NCBI GenBank assembly: GCA_964450435.1
Contig: CAYVCX010000019.1
Span: forward strand, 1-41,956
Reading direction: 5' to 3'
Source of the DNA: SKLM01 sp964450435
Lineage (GTDB): Bacteria; Chloroflexota; Anaerolineae; B4-G1
Length of the DNA stretch: 41,956 bases
In this document: positions 24,607 to 33,383 of the stretch, piece by piece
Numbering within the stretch: position 1 is the stretch's first letter
Layout of the letters: every line of letters begins with the position of its first letter
Program-made: the position numbers and the translations under genes
Notes under the pieces: generated by a model
What the model was told of the DNA's origin: nothing
Databases searched by the model: none
Seen by the model: the letters and a program-made list of their open reading frames with translations, nothing else

Positions 24607-26178
24607 TTACACGCCCCAGACATAGATCACCGCCCCCGTCACCAGGGCCAGACCCACCACGAGTGGCAAGCCGTAGCGCAGCACGGCCTCCAGCGCGGCA
24701 CCTTCGTCAGCGCCCACAGTGCTGCACCCGACGATCACCTTCGTCGGAGCGAACGACGAGCCGATAGAGCCTCCCGCTGTCTGCGCGCCCAGGATCACCA
24801 GCGGGTTCACGCCCACCAGCCCCGCCACACGCTGCTGCAACTCCCCGAAGACCACGTTGGAATTGGTGTTCGAGCCGGTCATGAAACTCCCCAGGGCACC
24901 CACAAAGGGCGCCGCCAGTGGAAAGGTAGGGCCCGCCACTCGGGCGATCCCCTGAGCCAGCAGGTGCGTCATGCCCGCGTGCTCCATAGTCACCGCCATC
25001 CCCACCATCGCCGCCGTGCCCAGGCTCGACCTTACGGCACCGCTGACGACACCGCGCCCAATGCGGCGCGCCGCCCCCCGCCGGTACGCCCCTCGCCACG
25101 CAAACAGCGCATAACTGAGCGCCGATGCGTAGACCAGCAGGGCACCGACGTGGCCGAACACATCAATCGCGCGCCCCTCCCCCGCCGGCGTCACCCAGCC
25201 CCGCGCCGTAGTCAGTTTCGGGAATTCCACACGGAGTGTCACCCGACCAAGGAAGTCACTCACCCAGGGCACCAGTTGAGCCACCAGTATGATGGCGATC
25301 AACAACACGTACGGAGCCACCGCCCACCCCAGCGACATCTTCGCCTCTCGACTCCGTCCCTCTGTTGCCGCAGCTGCCGGCGCGCCGGCCACCTCCTTGC
25401 CTTTCGCCCGCCAACGGGCCCACACGAACCCGACGCCGAGTCCCGCCAGCCCCGCCGACATGGCACCGATGGGCCACAATCCGTTGGTCACGACCAGATA
25501 CTGCATCCCAGCCATCGTCGGTCCGATTACGAGCAGCGCCCCTGCCCCAGCCCGCAGCGTTCGCTTGCCCCCCGCTGCCCACAGGGCCCCCGCCCCGCAG
25601 CCCAGACAGGCCAGCCCCAGCAGCGCAGCGCTCCACGGAGCCAACGACTCTCCGCTCCGTCCCGTAGCCGCCATCAGAGCGAAGAAAGAGGAGCCCAGAG
25701 ACCCGAACGTGATCGACCACCCGTACCCCACCGATGGAATCACGACAGCGGGCAGAGGCGCGAAACCCAGTCCCATCATCAAGGGTGCCGTGACAGCAAT
25801 GGGCACGCCGAATCCCCCCACCCCCTGCAGGAATGCGCTGAAGACCCACCCCAGCAGCAGCGCCTGCATGCCCCGGTCCGGGGTCAGCCGGCGCAGCCCT
25901 TCGCCGATGGCATCCACCGCACCCGCCTCGTCGGTCACCCGATAGAAGAGCAGCGCTCCCCAGATGATGTAAAGCACGAAGAGCGTGAGCAGCACGCCCT
26001 TCAACTGGGCATAGCCCAGCACCCGCGCCCCTGCCCCGAAGTGCACGGCCCCCACCACGAGCGCGACGACCCATCCCACTGCTCCCGCCTCGGCGCCACC
26101 CCAGCGCAAGCCCAGCATCAGGATCAGCAGCGCCAGAACCGGCGAGAGAGCCAGCAGCCAGTCAACCAGAAAGCTCAT
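24607..26178 (-). CDS. L-lactate permease (LctP family)
   Basis: A 523-residue polytopic membrane protein with 12 or more helices. Recognisable LctP features include VFSAFLQGVGGFGVPIAVTA, GFAPLPAVVIPSVGY, and near the C-terminus GSFMTGSNTNSNVVFG and AQTAGGSIGSSFAPTKVIVG. The family imports lactate or glycolate with protons. AAGGAG precedes ATG 26178. Its end lies 23 bases from the convergent VanW gene. It lies 64 bases downstream of the glycosyltransferase stop in the same direction. LarA, about 10 kb away, could process the imported D- or L-lactate, which is an inference. Confidence 0.9.
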   Translation of the reverse strand: MSFLVDWLLALSPVLALLILMLGLRWGGAEAGAVGWVVALVVGAVHFGAGARVLGYAQLKGVLLTLFVLYIIWGALLFYRVTDEAGAVDAIGEGLRRLTPDRGMQALLLGWVFSAFLQGVGGFGVPIAVTAPLMMGLGFAPLPAVVIPSVGYGWSITFGSLGSSFFALMAATGRSGESLAPWSAALLGLACLGCGAGALWAAGGKRTLRAGAGALLVIGPTMAGMQYLVVTNGLWPIGAMSAGLAGLGVGFVWARWRAKGKEVAGAPAAAATEGRSREAKMSLGWAVAPYVLLIAIILVAQLVPWVSDFLGRVTLRVEFPKLTTARGWVTPAGEGRAIDVFGHVGALLVYASALSYALFAWRGAYRRGAARRIGRGVVSGAVRSSLGTAAMVGMAVTMEHAGMTHLLAQGIARVAGPTFPLAAPFVGALGSFMTGSNTNSNVVFGELQQRVAGLVGVNPLVILGAQTAGGSIGSSFAPTKVIVGCSTVGADEGAALEAVLRYGLPLVVGLALVTGAVIYVWGV

Positions 26179-26242
26179 TCACGACTCCTTGATTCGAGAC
26201 GGCCGGGTGAATCCCCCCACAAGGTCGTTACTCCTCACAGCG

Positions 26243-29077
26243 TCACTCCGTCACGGTGACGACCTGCAAGCCGACCGCGTTGTCCTGCACGCCTTCCACC
26301 GAGAGCCGTTCGCCCGTCTCGGCCACGTACATGCCGCCCTCCAGCCGGTGCTCCCCTTCCATGGCATCGGAATCGACTGGAATCTCGTAATGGTCGGTCA
26401 CCACCTCGCCGGGGAACCATAGGCTCGTAGGGCGGCTGCCGCCCACCGGCTGATTATCCTGCTGTCCCGTCATCGATCCGTCGGGCGCGCGCAGATGGAC
26501 GAATACGGTGTAGTCGCGCGTCATCTCCACCAGCGGGCGCCAGTAGAGCGTGAGCAGAACCGTTTCGCCCGGCGCGACAGAATCGGCGGAGATGTCATAC
26601 CCAAGTAACTCAACCCGATCACCCAGTGTCACCCCGAGAGCATGTGACATCGAGGGCACCTCGAACCTTCGCTCCGTCTCCTGCACCGTGACCCCGCCGA
26701 GATCCACCCTGGTGCCCGCCACCTGCACCTGCAGCGGGTGTTCGCCGGGCGCAGTCTCAAGCGGCACGCGGGGCCCGTATCGGTCGCTGACCACCTCCCC
26801 CGCAACCCAATCGCCGAAGGGATACGTCCCGTGGACCGGGTCCCCCCTGTACAGCACCCTGTCGCCCAGCGTGAGCGACACCGGATGTGACGACAAACCC
26901 ACCTGATCGGCTCGCCAGAAGAGAGTGACGTACACTCGCTCCCCCGGGCGAACCGTCGGCGTGGCCAAAGTCGCTCCCAGCAGTTCCAGACCCTCTATCT
27001 CGACGTCCAGGTAAGTGCCCATCGCCAGGTCCTCGACCCGCGGCGCCGTCTCCGTTCGGCCCAGCCGCACCGGGAGATCGACGTACGTTCCCGCATACGC
27101 TCCGGCCTCGTCCAGTACAGGCAGCCGAGCGTCCCCGCCGGGCGAGTAGAATCCGAAGCGCACGTTGTAATCACCCGGAGGCGCCGCGGCAGCCACCGGA
27201 ATCGAGACCGGGACGTGGTCCACCACCACCTGGTCGGGCAGCCACTGCTCCGAGGGATAATGTATCGGCTCGCTCTCGGCCCATAAGAAGCCTTGATCAT
27301 CGACTAGGCGCAGGACCGGGCGGTAGTCGGGCCAATGCGGATCGCCGAGGACCTCCCACCACACTGCGATCTCCAGACCATCCCCCGGGCGAGCCGGCGC
27401 CGTCACCTCGTACCCCAGGAGCCGAACGACGTGCCCGAAGTTCGCAGATATGGACCGCGCGGGGGCAGGATAGAACAGTCCCTTGACCTGATACGCGTGA
27501 AAACCCGGAGCGCCATCCGGGCCCGGCGGTGCAGCGGCGAGAGCGTCGCCGGGCAACATCGACTCCACCCACTCGAGGCCCTCCGCAGCCGAGCGCGGAT
27601 AGACCAGCAGCGCCTCTCCATCGGCGGGGAAGACCAGGGTCCGGCCCTCCACGAGCCAGCGCACCTCGTCGTAGTCCTCCGCCAGGAAAGCCAGGGTGGG
27701 ATGGCGATAATGGGCGCTGGCCACATACAGCTCCATTGCGCTCAAGTCCGAGCGGTTCAGGTAGTCGGCCACATCCACCATATCGCCATCCGCCGCATCA
27801 TACAGCGCATCCGCCGGGCCCCAATCGCGGAAGTACGCGTCAGCCGTCGCCGGCCCGCCCAGCGCCAGCACCAAAACGACGAGCAGCAGCCCCAAAGCCC
27901 AGCTTCCCCGCATCTCCCCGCTGCCTCTGCCCACGCGCGCCGCGGCTCGTTCCACCGCCGACTTCAGCGCAGAGAGGCCAAGGGCGGGGAAGACGTACAA
28001 AAAGGGAAGCAGGCCCACCGTGCGCAGATTGCTCGGTGTGACCTCGCCCGTGGCCAGAGCACTCGGCAGGAGCGTGACCGGCACAGAGACCAGCAGCAGG
28101 GTGTGCGACGCCGCAGACAACCGCCACGACCCGCGTCCCGGAGCGCGCAGTGACCGCATCAACTGCAGGGCGCTTGCCCCGAGACCCACCAGCCACAGGG
28201 CCGCGGTACCGGGGAGGAACAGCGGCCGACCCGGGAGGTTGAAGCGGATGTACGGATCTCCGCTCCAGAAGAACATCTTGAAGCACGCCAGCAGCCCCTG
28301 CCACATCTCGCTCCACGTGTCCGCAGCAACCTGTCTGGTGCGGACCATGAAGCTCCCCGGATGCGTGAGCCAGTAATGAGCCAGCGGGCTCAGAACCAGG
28401 GCCGCCACGCCGACGAAGACCGTCAACTGAAGCGCGCGTGCGCGCCTGCGGCCTCCTTCGGGAATCAGGAAGACCAGGAGCGCTGCTGCAAGGGGAACGG
28501 GAAAAGCCCGCGCCGCCAGATACGTGTACGCCGTGAGCCCGCACAGAAGGCCGGCCAGCGCAAGCCATCCCCTCTTCTCCGACCGCAACCCTCGCCACAA
28601 CGCGCCCACCGTCAAAGCCTGGAACAGGGGTTGCGTGATCGCCCGAAACCCGTACCGACTCAGCACCAGATGCCAGAAAGACACTGCCAGGAGGCCAGCA
28701 GCCACCAGGGCTATCCACAGCCCCTCAGCCTCATCGTGCAGCAGTTCGTACGTCATCCACACCGTCGCCACGACCGTCGCCGTGCCTGCCGTAGCCGCCG
28801 CAAATCGCAGCGCCAGCGGCGTGATGTCCAGAAGCCGCATCCACAGGGCCGCCCAGTAGAAGAACAGCACCTCCTTACCCGTGTATGCAGCGATGAAGAT
28901 CGGCGCCTTCACGCCCCTTGCGATCTCGCCGGCCAGGATGCCGTTCGCTGCCTCGTCGTAGTGGAGGCCCAGGGGAAGCTCTGACAACCGGTGGAGGCGT
29001 AGCCCGGCCGCCACCAGCAGGACGGCGGAGAATGCCACCACCGATGCCCACCGAGGTGCGGCGCGCGAGTTATCCAT
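26243..29077 (-). CDS. Large GT39/PMT-like membrane glycosyltransferase with C-terminal repeat region
   Basis: About 944 residues. The N-terminal 440 residues are a polytopic dolichyl-phosphate-mannose-type glycosyltransferase (GT39/ArnT-like): an acidic first-loop motif LGLHYDEAANGILAGE, then AYTGKEVLFFYWAALW and many hydrophobic helices ending near LLLVVLVLALGGPATAD. The extracellular part has a mixed domain (about 450-530), then three related beta-rich modules of about 110 residues containing LEIAVWWEVL, VTLFWRADQV and LLTLYWRPLV, each followed by a pattern like GEVVSDRYG or GEVVTDHYE. The modules look like a repeated carbohydrate- or protein-binding domain. The substrate is unknown. ATG 29077 was chosen because the open stretch upstream is basic and non-hydrophobic; no strong ribosome-binding site is present. 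Confidence 0.82.
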   Translation of the reverse strand: MDNSRAAPRWASVVAFSAVLLVAAGLRLHRLSELPLGLHYDEAANGILAGEIARGVKAPIFIAAYTGKEVLFFYWAALWMRLLDITPLALRFAAATAGTATVVATVWMTYELLHDEAEGLWIALVAAGLLAVSFWHLVLSRYGFRAITQPLFQALTVGALWRGLRSEKRGWLALAGLLCGLTAYTYLAARAFPVPLAAALLVFLIPEGGRRRARALQLTVFVGVAALVLSPLAHYWLTHPGSFMVRTRQVAADTWSEMWQGLLACFKMFFWSGDPYIRFNLPGRPLFLPGTAALWLVGLGASALQLMRSLRAPGRGSWRLSAASHTLLLVSVPVTLLPSALATGEVTPSNLRTVGLLPFLYVFPALGLSALKSAVERAAARVGRGSGEMRGSWALGLLLVVLVLALGGPATADAYFRDWGPADALYDAADGDMVDVADYLNRSDLSAMELYVASAHYRHPTLAFLAEDYDEVRWLVEGRTLVFPADGEALLVYPRSAAEGLEWVESMLPGDALAAAPPGPDGAPGFHAYQVKGLFYPAPARSISANFGHVVRLLGYEVTAPARPGDGLEIAVWWEVLGDPHWPDYRPVLRLVDDQGFLWAESEPIHYPSEQWLPDQVVVDHVPVSIPVAAAAPPGDYNVRFGFYSPGGDARLPVLDEAGAYAGTYVDLPVRLGRTETAPRVEDLAMGTYLDVEIEGLELLGATLATPTVRPGERVYVTLFWRADQVGLSSHPVSLTLGDRVLYRGDPVHGTYPFGDWVAGEVVSDRYGPRVPLETAPGEHPLQVQVAGTRVDLGGVTVQETERRFEVPSMSHALGVTLGDRVELLGYDISADSVAPGETVLLTLYWRPLVEMTRDYTVFVHLRAPDGSMTGQQDNQPVGGSRPTSLWFPGEVVTDHYEIPVDSDAMEGEHRLEGGMYVAETGERLSVEGVQDNAVGLQVVTVTE

Positions 29078-29265
29078 TGGGCAGCGGTCCAGCGGATGGC
29101 CTCGAACCCGCCTCGGATGCGTCCCAGCGGGCCGGCGGCCAGCTCGAGGGTGCCTCACCGGCCCGCAGCAGGCTCGCGGCAAGGCACGACCCGGCTCGCG
29201 ACGGGCGAGAGCAGAACCGCCTCAAGGAACGAAGCTGCAGATGGAGAAGGTCTACTGAGAGCTTG

Positions 29266-29634
29266 TCAGACGATGCGGTCAGATACGGGGATATCAAGTG
29301 AGCCGATTTCCTTGACGTCGACGTGGAGCGTCAGATCGTGCCTCCCTGGCTCAAGCGTCTCGTCGGACACGTGAAGCGTGACGACCACCCCGACCGGGAA
29401 GACCAGAGGGCGGCCGGAGGAGATCTGCCCTATCGGACGCAAGTTGCCGCTCGGCGGCACTATGCTGACCTGGGCATCATCGATCTTCTCGCCATCCACG
29501 TCAAGACCGCCCACCTCTGTGATCGTGGCCGGAGCGATGACGTTCTTCAGGTCGAACGCAAAACCTCCATCCTGGAGGCGCAGCGACCCCTCGACGTACA
29601 GCTTCTTGAGCACAGTAGCCGGGATGACGGGCAT
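29266..29634 (-). CDS. Small conserved-looking protein of unknown function
   Basis: A 122-residue soluble protein without signal peptide or membrane helix. The sequence is beta-rich: LYVEGSLRLQDGGFAFDLKN, then IAPATITEVGGLDVDG, and in the second half VVTLHVSDETLEPGRHDLTL and VDVKEIGSLDIPVSD. It resembles a two-sheet sandwich, but no named family could be assigned. AAAGGAGAT precedes a double ATG; the second (29634) has better spacing. It follows the DUF401 permease gene by 17 bases, so the two are almost certainly co-transcribed. I recall similar proteins mislabelled as hydroxymethylglutaryl-CoA reductase; nothing here supports that label. Confidence 0.75.
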   Translation of the reverse strand: MPVIPATVLKKLYVEGSLRLQDGGFAFDLKNVIAPATITEVGGLDVDGEKIDDAQVSIVPPSGNLRPIGQISSGRPLVFPVGVVVTLHVSDETLEPGRHDLTLHVDVKEIGSLDIPVSDRIV

Positions 29635-29651
29635 CATATCTCCTTTGCGCG

Positions 29652-30986
29652 CTAGTTGTAACACGAAGCCAGCAACTCCGCAAGTGGTACATCTCTAGCC
29701 GCCTCAACAAAGAGGCCCATCTCCTCCAGGAGTCCCAGGATAGTCCGTCCCATTCCGTACTGCCTGCTCAGCAGCACCACCGTCGCGGTGACCCCAACCA
29801 CCAGAACCGCAGGAGCTATGCGGCGGTAGATCGGCCCCCACGCAGCTTCGAAATAGACCCGGGTGAGCGACAGGCACAGGTGCAGAGGGGAACACATCAC
29901 GCCCAGGAATCCCCCCGCTATCAGCCAGGCCGCCCATCCTGGCGCCACAGCCTCCCCCTCGGCTGCGACCATCGGCAAGACCACCGGGAAGCCAATGCTG
30001 AAAGCGGCGCTCGAGAGCCCGGTAAGCAGCCCGGCGATGAAAGGCACCTGAAGCACCACCACTGCCACCGGTATCCGAGATCGAGTCAGAGCATCCGAGA
30101 CAGCATACACGGCGCCGCTGTTCTCCAACACGCGACGGAACGCCAGCGCGCCGAACAGCACCACGATACTCTCCCAGGGAACGCCACAGCGAAGAATGCG
30201 GCCCAGCGCAGCTAGGGGAACCCGGTAGACCCCCATCATCAGCATGATCGTCGCCACCAGGGCGATAATCAACGTGGCGCGCTCGTCGATAGGCAGTATC
30301 AGCGAGAGGATGATCACCATAGCAACAGGCCAGATGCTCCTTCCCAGCTCCTTCACGCTTCCCAGACGCCCACCCAGCGGTCGCCCATCCTGCGAGTCCC
30401 TCGGAATCCCTACCAGTCCGAAGACTGCCCCGCTCACCACAGCCGCGGCCGACAACGGCCACGTCGCGCTCGCCAGCTGGAGCGTCTCCAGACGCATCAG
30501 GGCTGCGGCCAGCATCAGCGAGGGATAGAGCGGAAACACATACTCCCAGATGTGGCGGAACCAGTAGTTGACGAAGGCCTTCCGTTCTTGATCGACGCCC
30601 AGCCGGTCGCCAACCTCTTCTACCATCGGCGCCGAGAACATCGCTCCCCCCACCATGGGCAGCAGTCCCACCAGCGAGGGAAGCGCCGCGATGACCAGAC
30701 GCCCGCTGGGAATCAGATCCTGGAGCGCCTCCACCATCCCTCGTAAGCTCTCAGTCTGACGCAGCAACTCGCTCAGGGTCATGATGAGCACGACAGAAAG
30801 TGCCAATCGCACGGTGAGCAGGTCGACGCCCGTCGCCAGGACGTCCCATCCGACAGCCGGCAGCGGATGGGCAAACAGCAGGCCCACGACGCCGGAGGCC
30901 AGCACCAGTACCACCCCCAGGTTCCAGCCGCGCCTTAGGAGCAACACAATGCCCACAAAGACGACCATCAGCTTCACCAGAGGCAT
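29652..30986 (-). CDS. DUF401-family integral membrane protein, likely transporter
   Basis: A 444-residue protein with about ten hydrophobic segments. Signatures recalling DUF401/citrate-transporter-like permeases are LPSLVGLLPMVGGAMFSAP near residue 100, NYWFRHIWEYVFPLYPSL near 140 and the C-terminal GLSSAAFSIGFPVVLP plus CSPLHLCLSLTRVYF. The two symmetrical halves suggest an inverted-repeat ion transporter. The substrate is unknown. ATG 30986 was chosen because it starts directly before the first helix (LVKLMVVFVGIVLLL). A promoter candidate at 31095-31123 would drive this gene and the small gene after it. Confidence 0.85.
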   Translation of the reverse strand: MPLVKLMVVFVGIVLLLRRGWNLGVVLVLASGVVGLLFAHPLPAVGWDVLATGVDLLTVRLALSVVLIMTLSELLRQTESLRGMVEALQDLIPSGRLVIAALPSLVGLLPMVGGAMFSAPMVEEVGDRLGVDQERKAFVNYWFRHIWEYVFPLYPSLMLAAALMRLETLQLASATWPLSAAAVVSGAVFGLVGIPRDSQDGRPLGGRLGSVKELGRSIWPVAMVIILSLILPIDERATLIIALVATIMLMMGVYRVPLAALGRILRCGVPWESIVVLFGALAFRRVLENSGAVYAVSDALTRSRIPVAVVVLQVPFIAGLLTGLSSAAFSIGFPVVLPMVAAEGEAVAPGWAAWLIAGGFLGVMCSPLHLCLSLTRVYFEAAWGPIYRRIAPAVLVVGVTATVVLLSRQYGMGRTILGLLEEMGLFVEAARDVPLAELLASCYN

Positions 30987-31094
30987 CAGCGCACCACCCC
31001 TCGCCCGCCACAGCGAGCCACCTGAGACACCCCACCCAACCGGGACCTCCACGAATACCTGTCAATCCCATCAAGAGAACGCATGCGAGATAGC

Positions 31095-31123
31095 AGTATA
31101 CCCAGAAAGCCCCCGCCAGTCCA
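31095..31123 (-). promoter_or_regulatory. Candidate promoter of the DUF401 operon
   Basis: On the - strand, TGGACT (31123-31118), a 17-base spacer and TATACT (31100-31095). The predicted start near 31088 gives a leader of about 100 bases. It lies back to back with the degV promoter in the 394-base space 30987-31380, which holds no gene I can support. Confidence 0.45.
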
Positions 31124-31179
31124 GCTGGCGCCGCCAACCCCTCCACGCGCAGCCCGGTCGACGTCTCCACCGCCGTCGC

Positions 31180-31208
31180 CTGACAAGCTGTGCGTTCCGT
31201 GGTATCAT
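31180..31208 (+). promoter_or_regulatory. Promoter of the degV gene
   Basis: CTGACA at 31180-31185, a 17-base spacer and TATCAT at 31203-31208, giving a leader of about 165 bases. A second pair (TTGACC at about 31311, 17 bases, TATCCA) lies closer to the gene and is a weaker alternative. Confidence 0.5.
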
Positions 31209-31380
31209 TGGGGCCGTTTCAGATGCCGATTCGTTCGGCTGCAGCCCGAGCCAACGCCAGCACCTCGCCGCGCTCTGGCCTGGCATCTGGTTCTGGCTGG
31301 CCGAGACTGTTTGACCGGGCCAGCCCACTCGAATATCCAGCAGGACACCTGTCAATACGCGAGCGAAAGGAACGGAGACG

Positions 31381-32223
31381 ATGGTCAAGATCATCACCGA
31401 CACGACGGCAGGCCTCCCCGACGCCATAGCCGAACGATACGACATACCGATCATTCCTCAGGTCATCATTTTCGGATCTGATTCCTACCTTGAGGGCCAG
31501 GAGATTGACCACGCCACGTTCATGACACGGCTGGAGAGCTCCAGGGAGCTGCCCAAGACCTCCGCCCCTCCGCCGGACCTCTTTGTTGAGCAGTTCCAAC
31601 GCCTTGTACCGGAAGGGGAGCCGATCCTTTGCATCCACCCCTCGGCCGAGTTGAGCGGTACGGTCCGATCAGCCACCGTGGCGGCAGCCGACTTCCCCGA
31701 GGCTGACATCCGCGTCATCGACAGCCGCGTGATCGGGAGCCCTTTGGCCACATTGGTACAGCTCGCTGCCGAGTGGAGCGCGGACGGCCTGGACGCCGAC
31801 GCCATCGAGGCCCGTGTTCAGGATCTCATTCCCCGCTGTCGCATCTACTTCCTGGTCGCGACGCTGGAATACCTCGCCAAAGGGGGCCGCATCGGCGGTG
31901 CAGCGGCATTGCTCGGCAGCGTGCTGCGCGTCAAACCCATCCTCACCGTACGGGACGGGCAGGCGGATCAATTCGAGCGCACTCGGACCCATAAACGCGC
32001 CCTGGCCCGACTGAAGGAGCTCGTCCTCGACCAGATACCAGGCGACGGCACAGGCCACCTCAGCGTCATGCACGCCTCCGCCCCGGATCAGGCCCACGCC
32101 CTGGCGGAGGATCTGCGTGCCCGGCTCGACCTCCCTTCCGTCCCCATCCTCGACGTCCCGCCCGCCATCGTCACCCACGCCGGACCGGGGGTGCTCGCGG
32201 TAGCGTTCTTCGTCGCCGGCTAG
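31381..32223 (+). CDS. DegV family fatty-acid-binding protein
   Basis: A 280-residue protein. Family landmarks are the opening KIITDTTAGLPDAIAERYDI, the serine loop SAELSGTVRSATVAA near 90, VIDSRVIGSPLATLVQLAA and LEYLAKGGRIGGAAALLG near 165, and the C-terminal THAGPGVLAVAFF. DegV (FakB-like) proteins bind a single fatty acid and in Firmicutes present it to the kinase FakA for phosphorylation; no FakA-type kinase is encoded in this window. AAGGAACGGAG precedes ATG 31381. It is followed after 15 bases by the GNAT-like gene. Confidence 0.93.
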   Translation: MVKIITDTTAGLPDAIAERYDIPIIPQVIIFGSDSYLEGQEIDHATFMTRLESSRELPKTSAPPPDLFVEQFQRLVPEGEPILCIHPSAELSGTVRSATVAAADFPEADIRVIDSRVIGSPLATLVQLAAEWSADGLDADAIEARVQDLIPRCRIYFLVATLEYLAKGGRIGGAAALLGSVLRVKPILTVRDGQADQFERTRTHKRALARLKELVLDQIPGDGTGHLSVMHASAPDQAHALAEDLRARLDLPSVPILDVPPAIVTHAGPGVLAVAFFVAG

Positions 32224-32238
32224 CTCAACGGAGGCAAC

Positions 32239-33360
32239 ATGCGCGTGCGGAAGATCGACACCTCACGAGCTCGAGACATTCGCCAGTTCATCAACTTCCC
32301 CTTTACGCTCTACCGCGACTGTCCTCAATGGGTGCCGCCCCTCGTCCCCGACATGAGGCTGGCCTTGAATCGGGACAAGTACCCTTTCTACCGTCATTCA
32401 GCCGCCGACTTCTTCGTCGCCGAGCAAGGGGGTCAGACCCTGGGGCGGATCGCGGTCCTCGATAACCGCCGCTACAATCAGGTCCAGCGGAGCAAGACCG
32501 CCTTTTTCTACTACTTCGAGGCGGTCCAGAATCTCGACGTCACGTATGCCCTCTTCGATGCTGCCTTCGCATGGGCGCGAGATCGTGACCTGGATACGAT
32601 CATCGGCCCTCGAGGCCTGTTGCGAGGCGACGGGCATGGACTCCTGGTGGAGGGCTTCGAACATCGACCGGCCATGGGCATCCCCTACAATTCCCCCTAC
32701 TACGGGCCCCACCTGGAGAAACTCGGCTTCGAGAAAGAGATCGATTTCCTCTCCGCCCACCTGAGCGGCGACTACCACCTCCCCCAGCGCTTCTACGATA
32801 TTGCAGAGAAAGTCAAACAACGTCGGCGATTCGAGGTGAAGTCCTTCACCAGCAAGCGCGAACTCCGCCGCTGGGTGCCCCAGGTCCAGAGAATCAACAA
32901 CGAGGCTTTCGCTGACGGGTGGGGACACTATCCGATCGATGAGGCCGAGGTCAACGCCGTCGCCGATCGCTTCCTCGCCGCGGCCGACCCCCGCCTCATC
33001 AAGCTGGTGACGAAAGCGGACGAGGTGGTCGGCTTTGTCATCGGCTATCCCGACGTTTCTGCCGGGATCCAGCGGGCCAACGGGCGGCTCTGGCCGTTCG
33101 GATGGTTTCACATCCTCCTGGACTTCAGACGCACCAAATGGGTCAACTTCAATGGAGTCGGGCTCCTCCCGGAGCACCAGGGGGTGGGCGCCAACGCCGT
33201 GCTCTACACTGAACTGGCCAGGAGCGTCTCGGAGTTCGACTTCGAGCACGCGGATCTTGTGCAGATAGCCGAGACCAACGTCGAGAGTATGGGGGAGGTG
33301 AATGCCGTCGGGGGAGAATGGTACAAGCGCCACCGCGTCTACCGGCGCCGCCTCCCGTAG
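32239..33360 (+). CDS. GNAT-like N-acyltransferase family protein
   Basis: A 373-residue protein of the family with two GNAT-like halves. The N-terminal half has FINFPFTLYRDCPQWVPPL and FFVAEQGGQTLGRIAVLDNR, a beta pair typical of the acetyltransferase fold, and GPRGLLRGDGHGLLVEGFEH with PYNSPYYGPHLEKLGF. The C-terminal half includes VVGFVIGYPDVSAG and the acyl-CoA loop region VGLLPEHQGVGANAVLYTEL, followed by AETNVESMGEVNAVGGEWYK. Similar proteins are found in many bacteria without a known substrate. A GGAGG precedes ATG 32239. Confidence 0.8.
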   Translation: MRVRKIDTSRARDIRQFINFPFTLYRDCPQWVPPLVPDMRLALNRDKYPFYRHSAADFFVAEQGGQTLGRIAVLDNRRYNQVQRSKTAFFYYFEAVQNLDVTYALFDAAFAWARDRDLDTIIGPRGLLRGDGHGLLVEGFEHRPAMGIPYNSPYYGPHLEKLGFEKEIDFLSAHLSGDYHLPQRFYDIAEKVKQRRRFEVKSFTSKRELRRWVPQVQRINNEAFADGWGHYPIDEAEVNAVADRFLAAADPRLIKLVTKADEVVGFVIGYPDVSAGIQRANGRLWPFGWFHILLDFRRTKWVNFNGVGLLPEHQGVGANAVLYTELARSVSEFDFEHADLVQIAETNVESMGEVNAVGGEWYKRHRVYRRRLP

Positions 33361-33383
33361 CACCAGACAGACGAGCAGACTCA

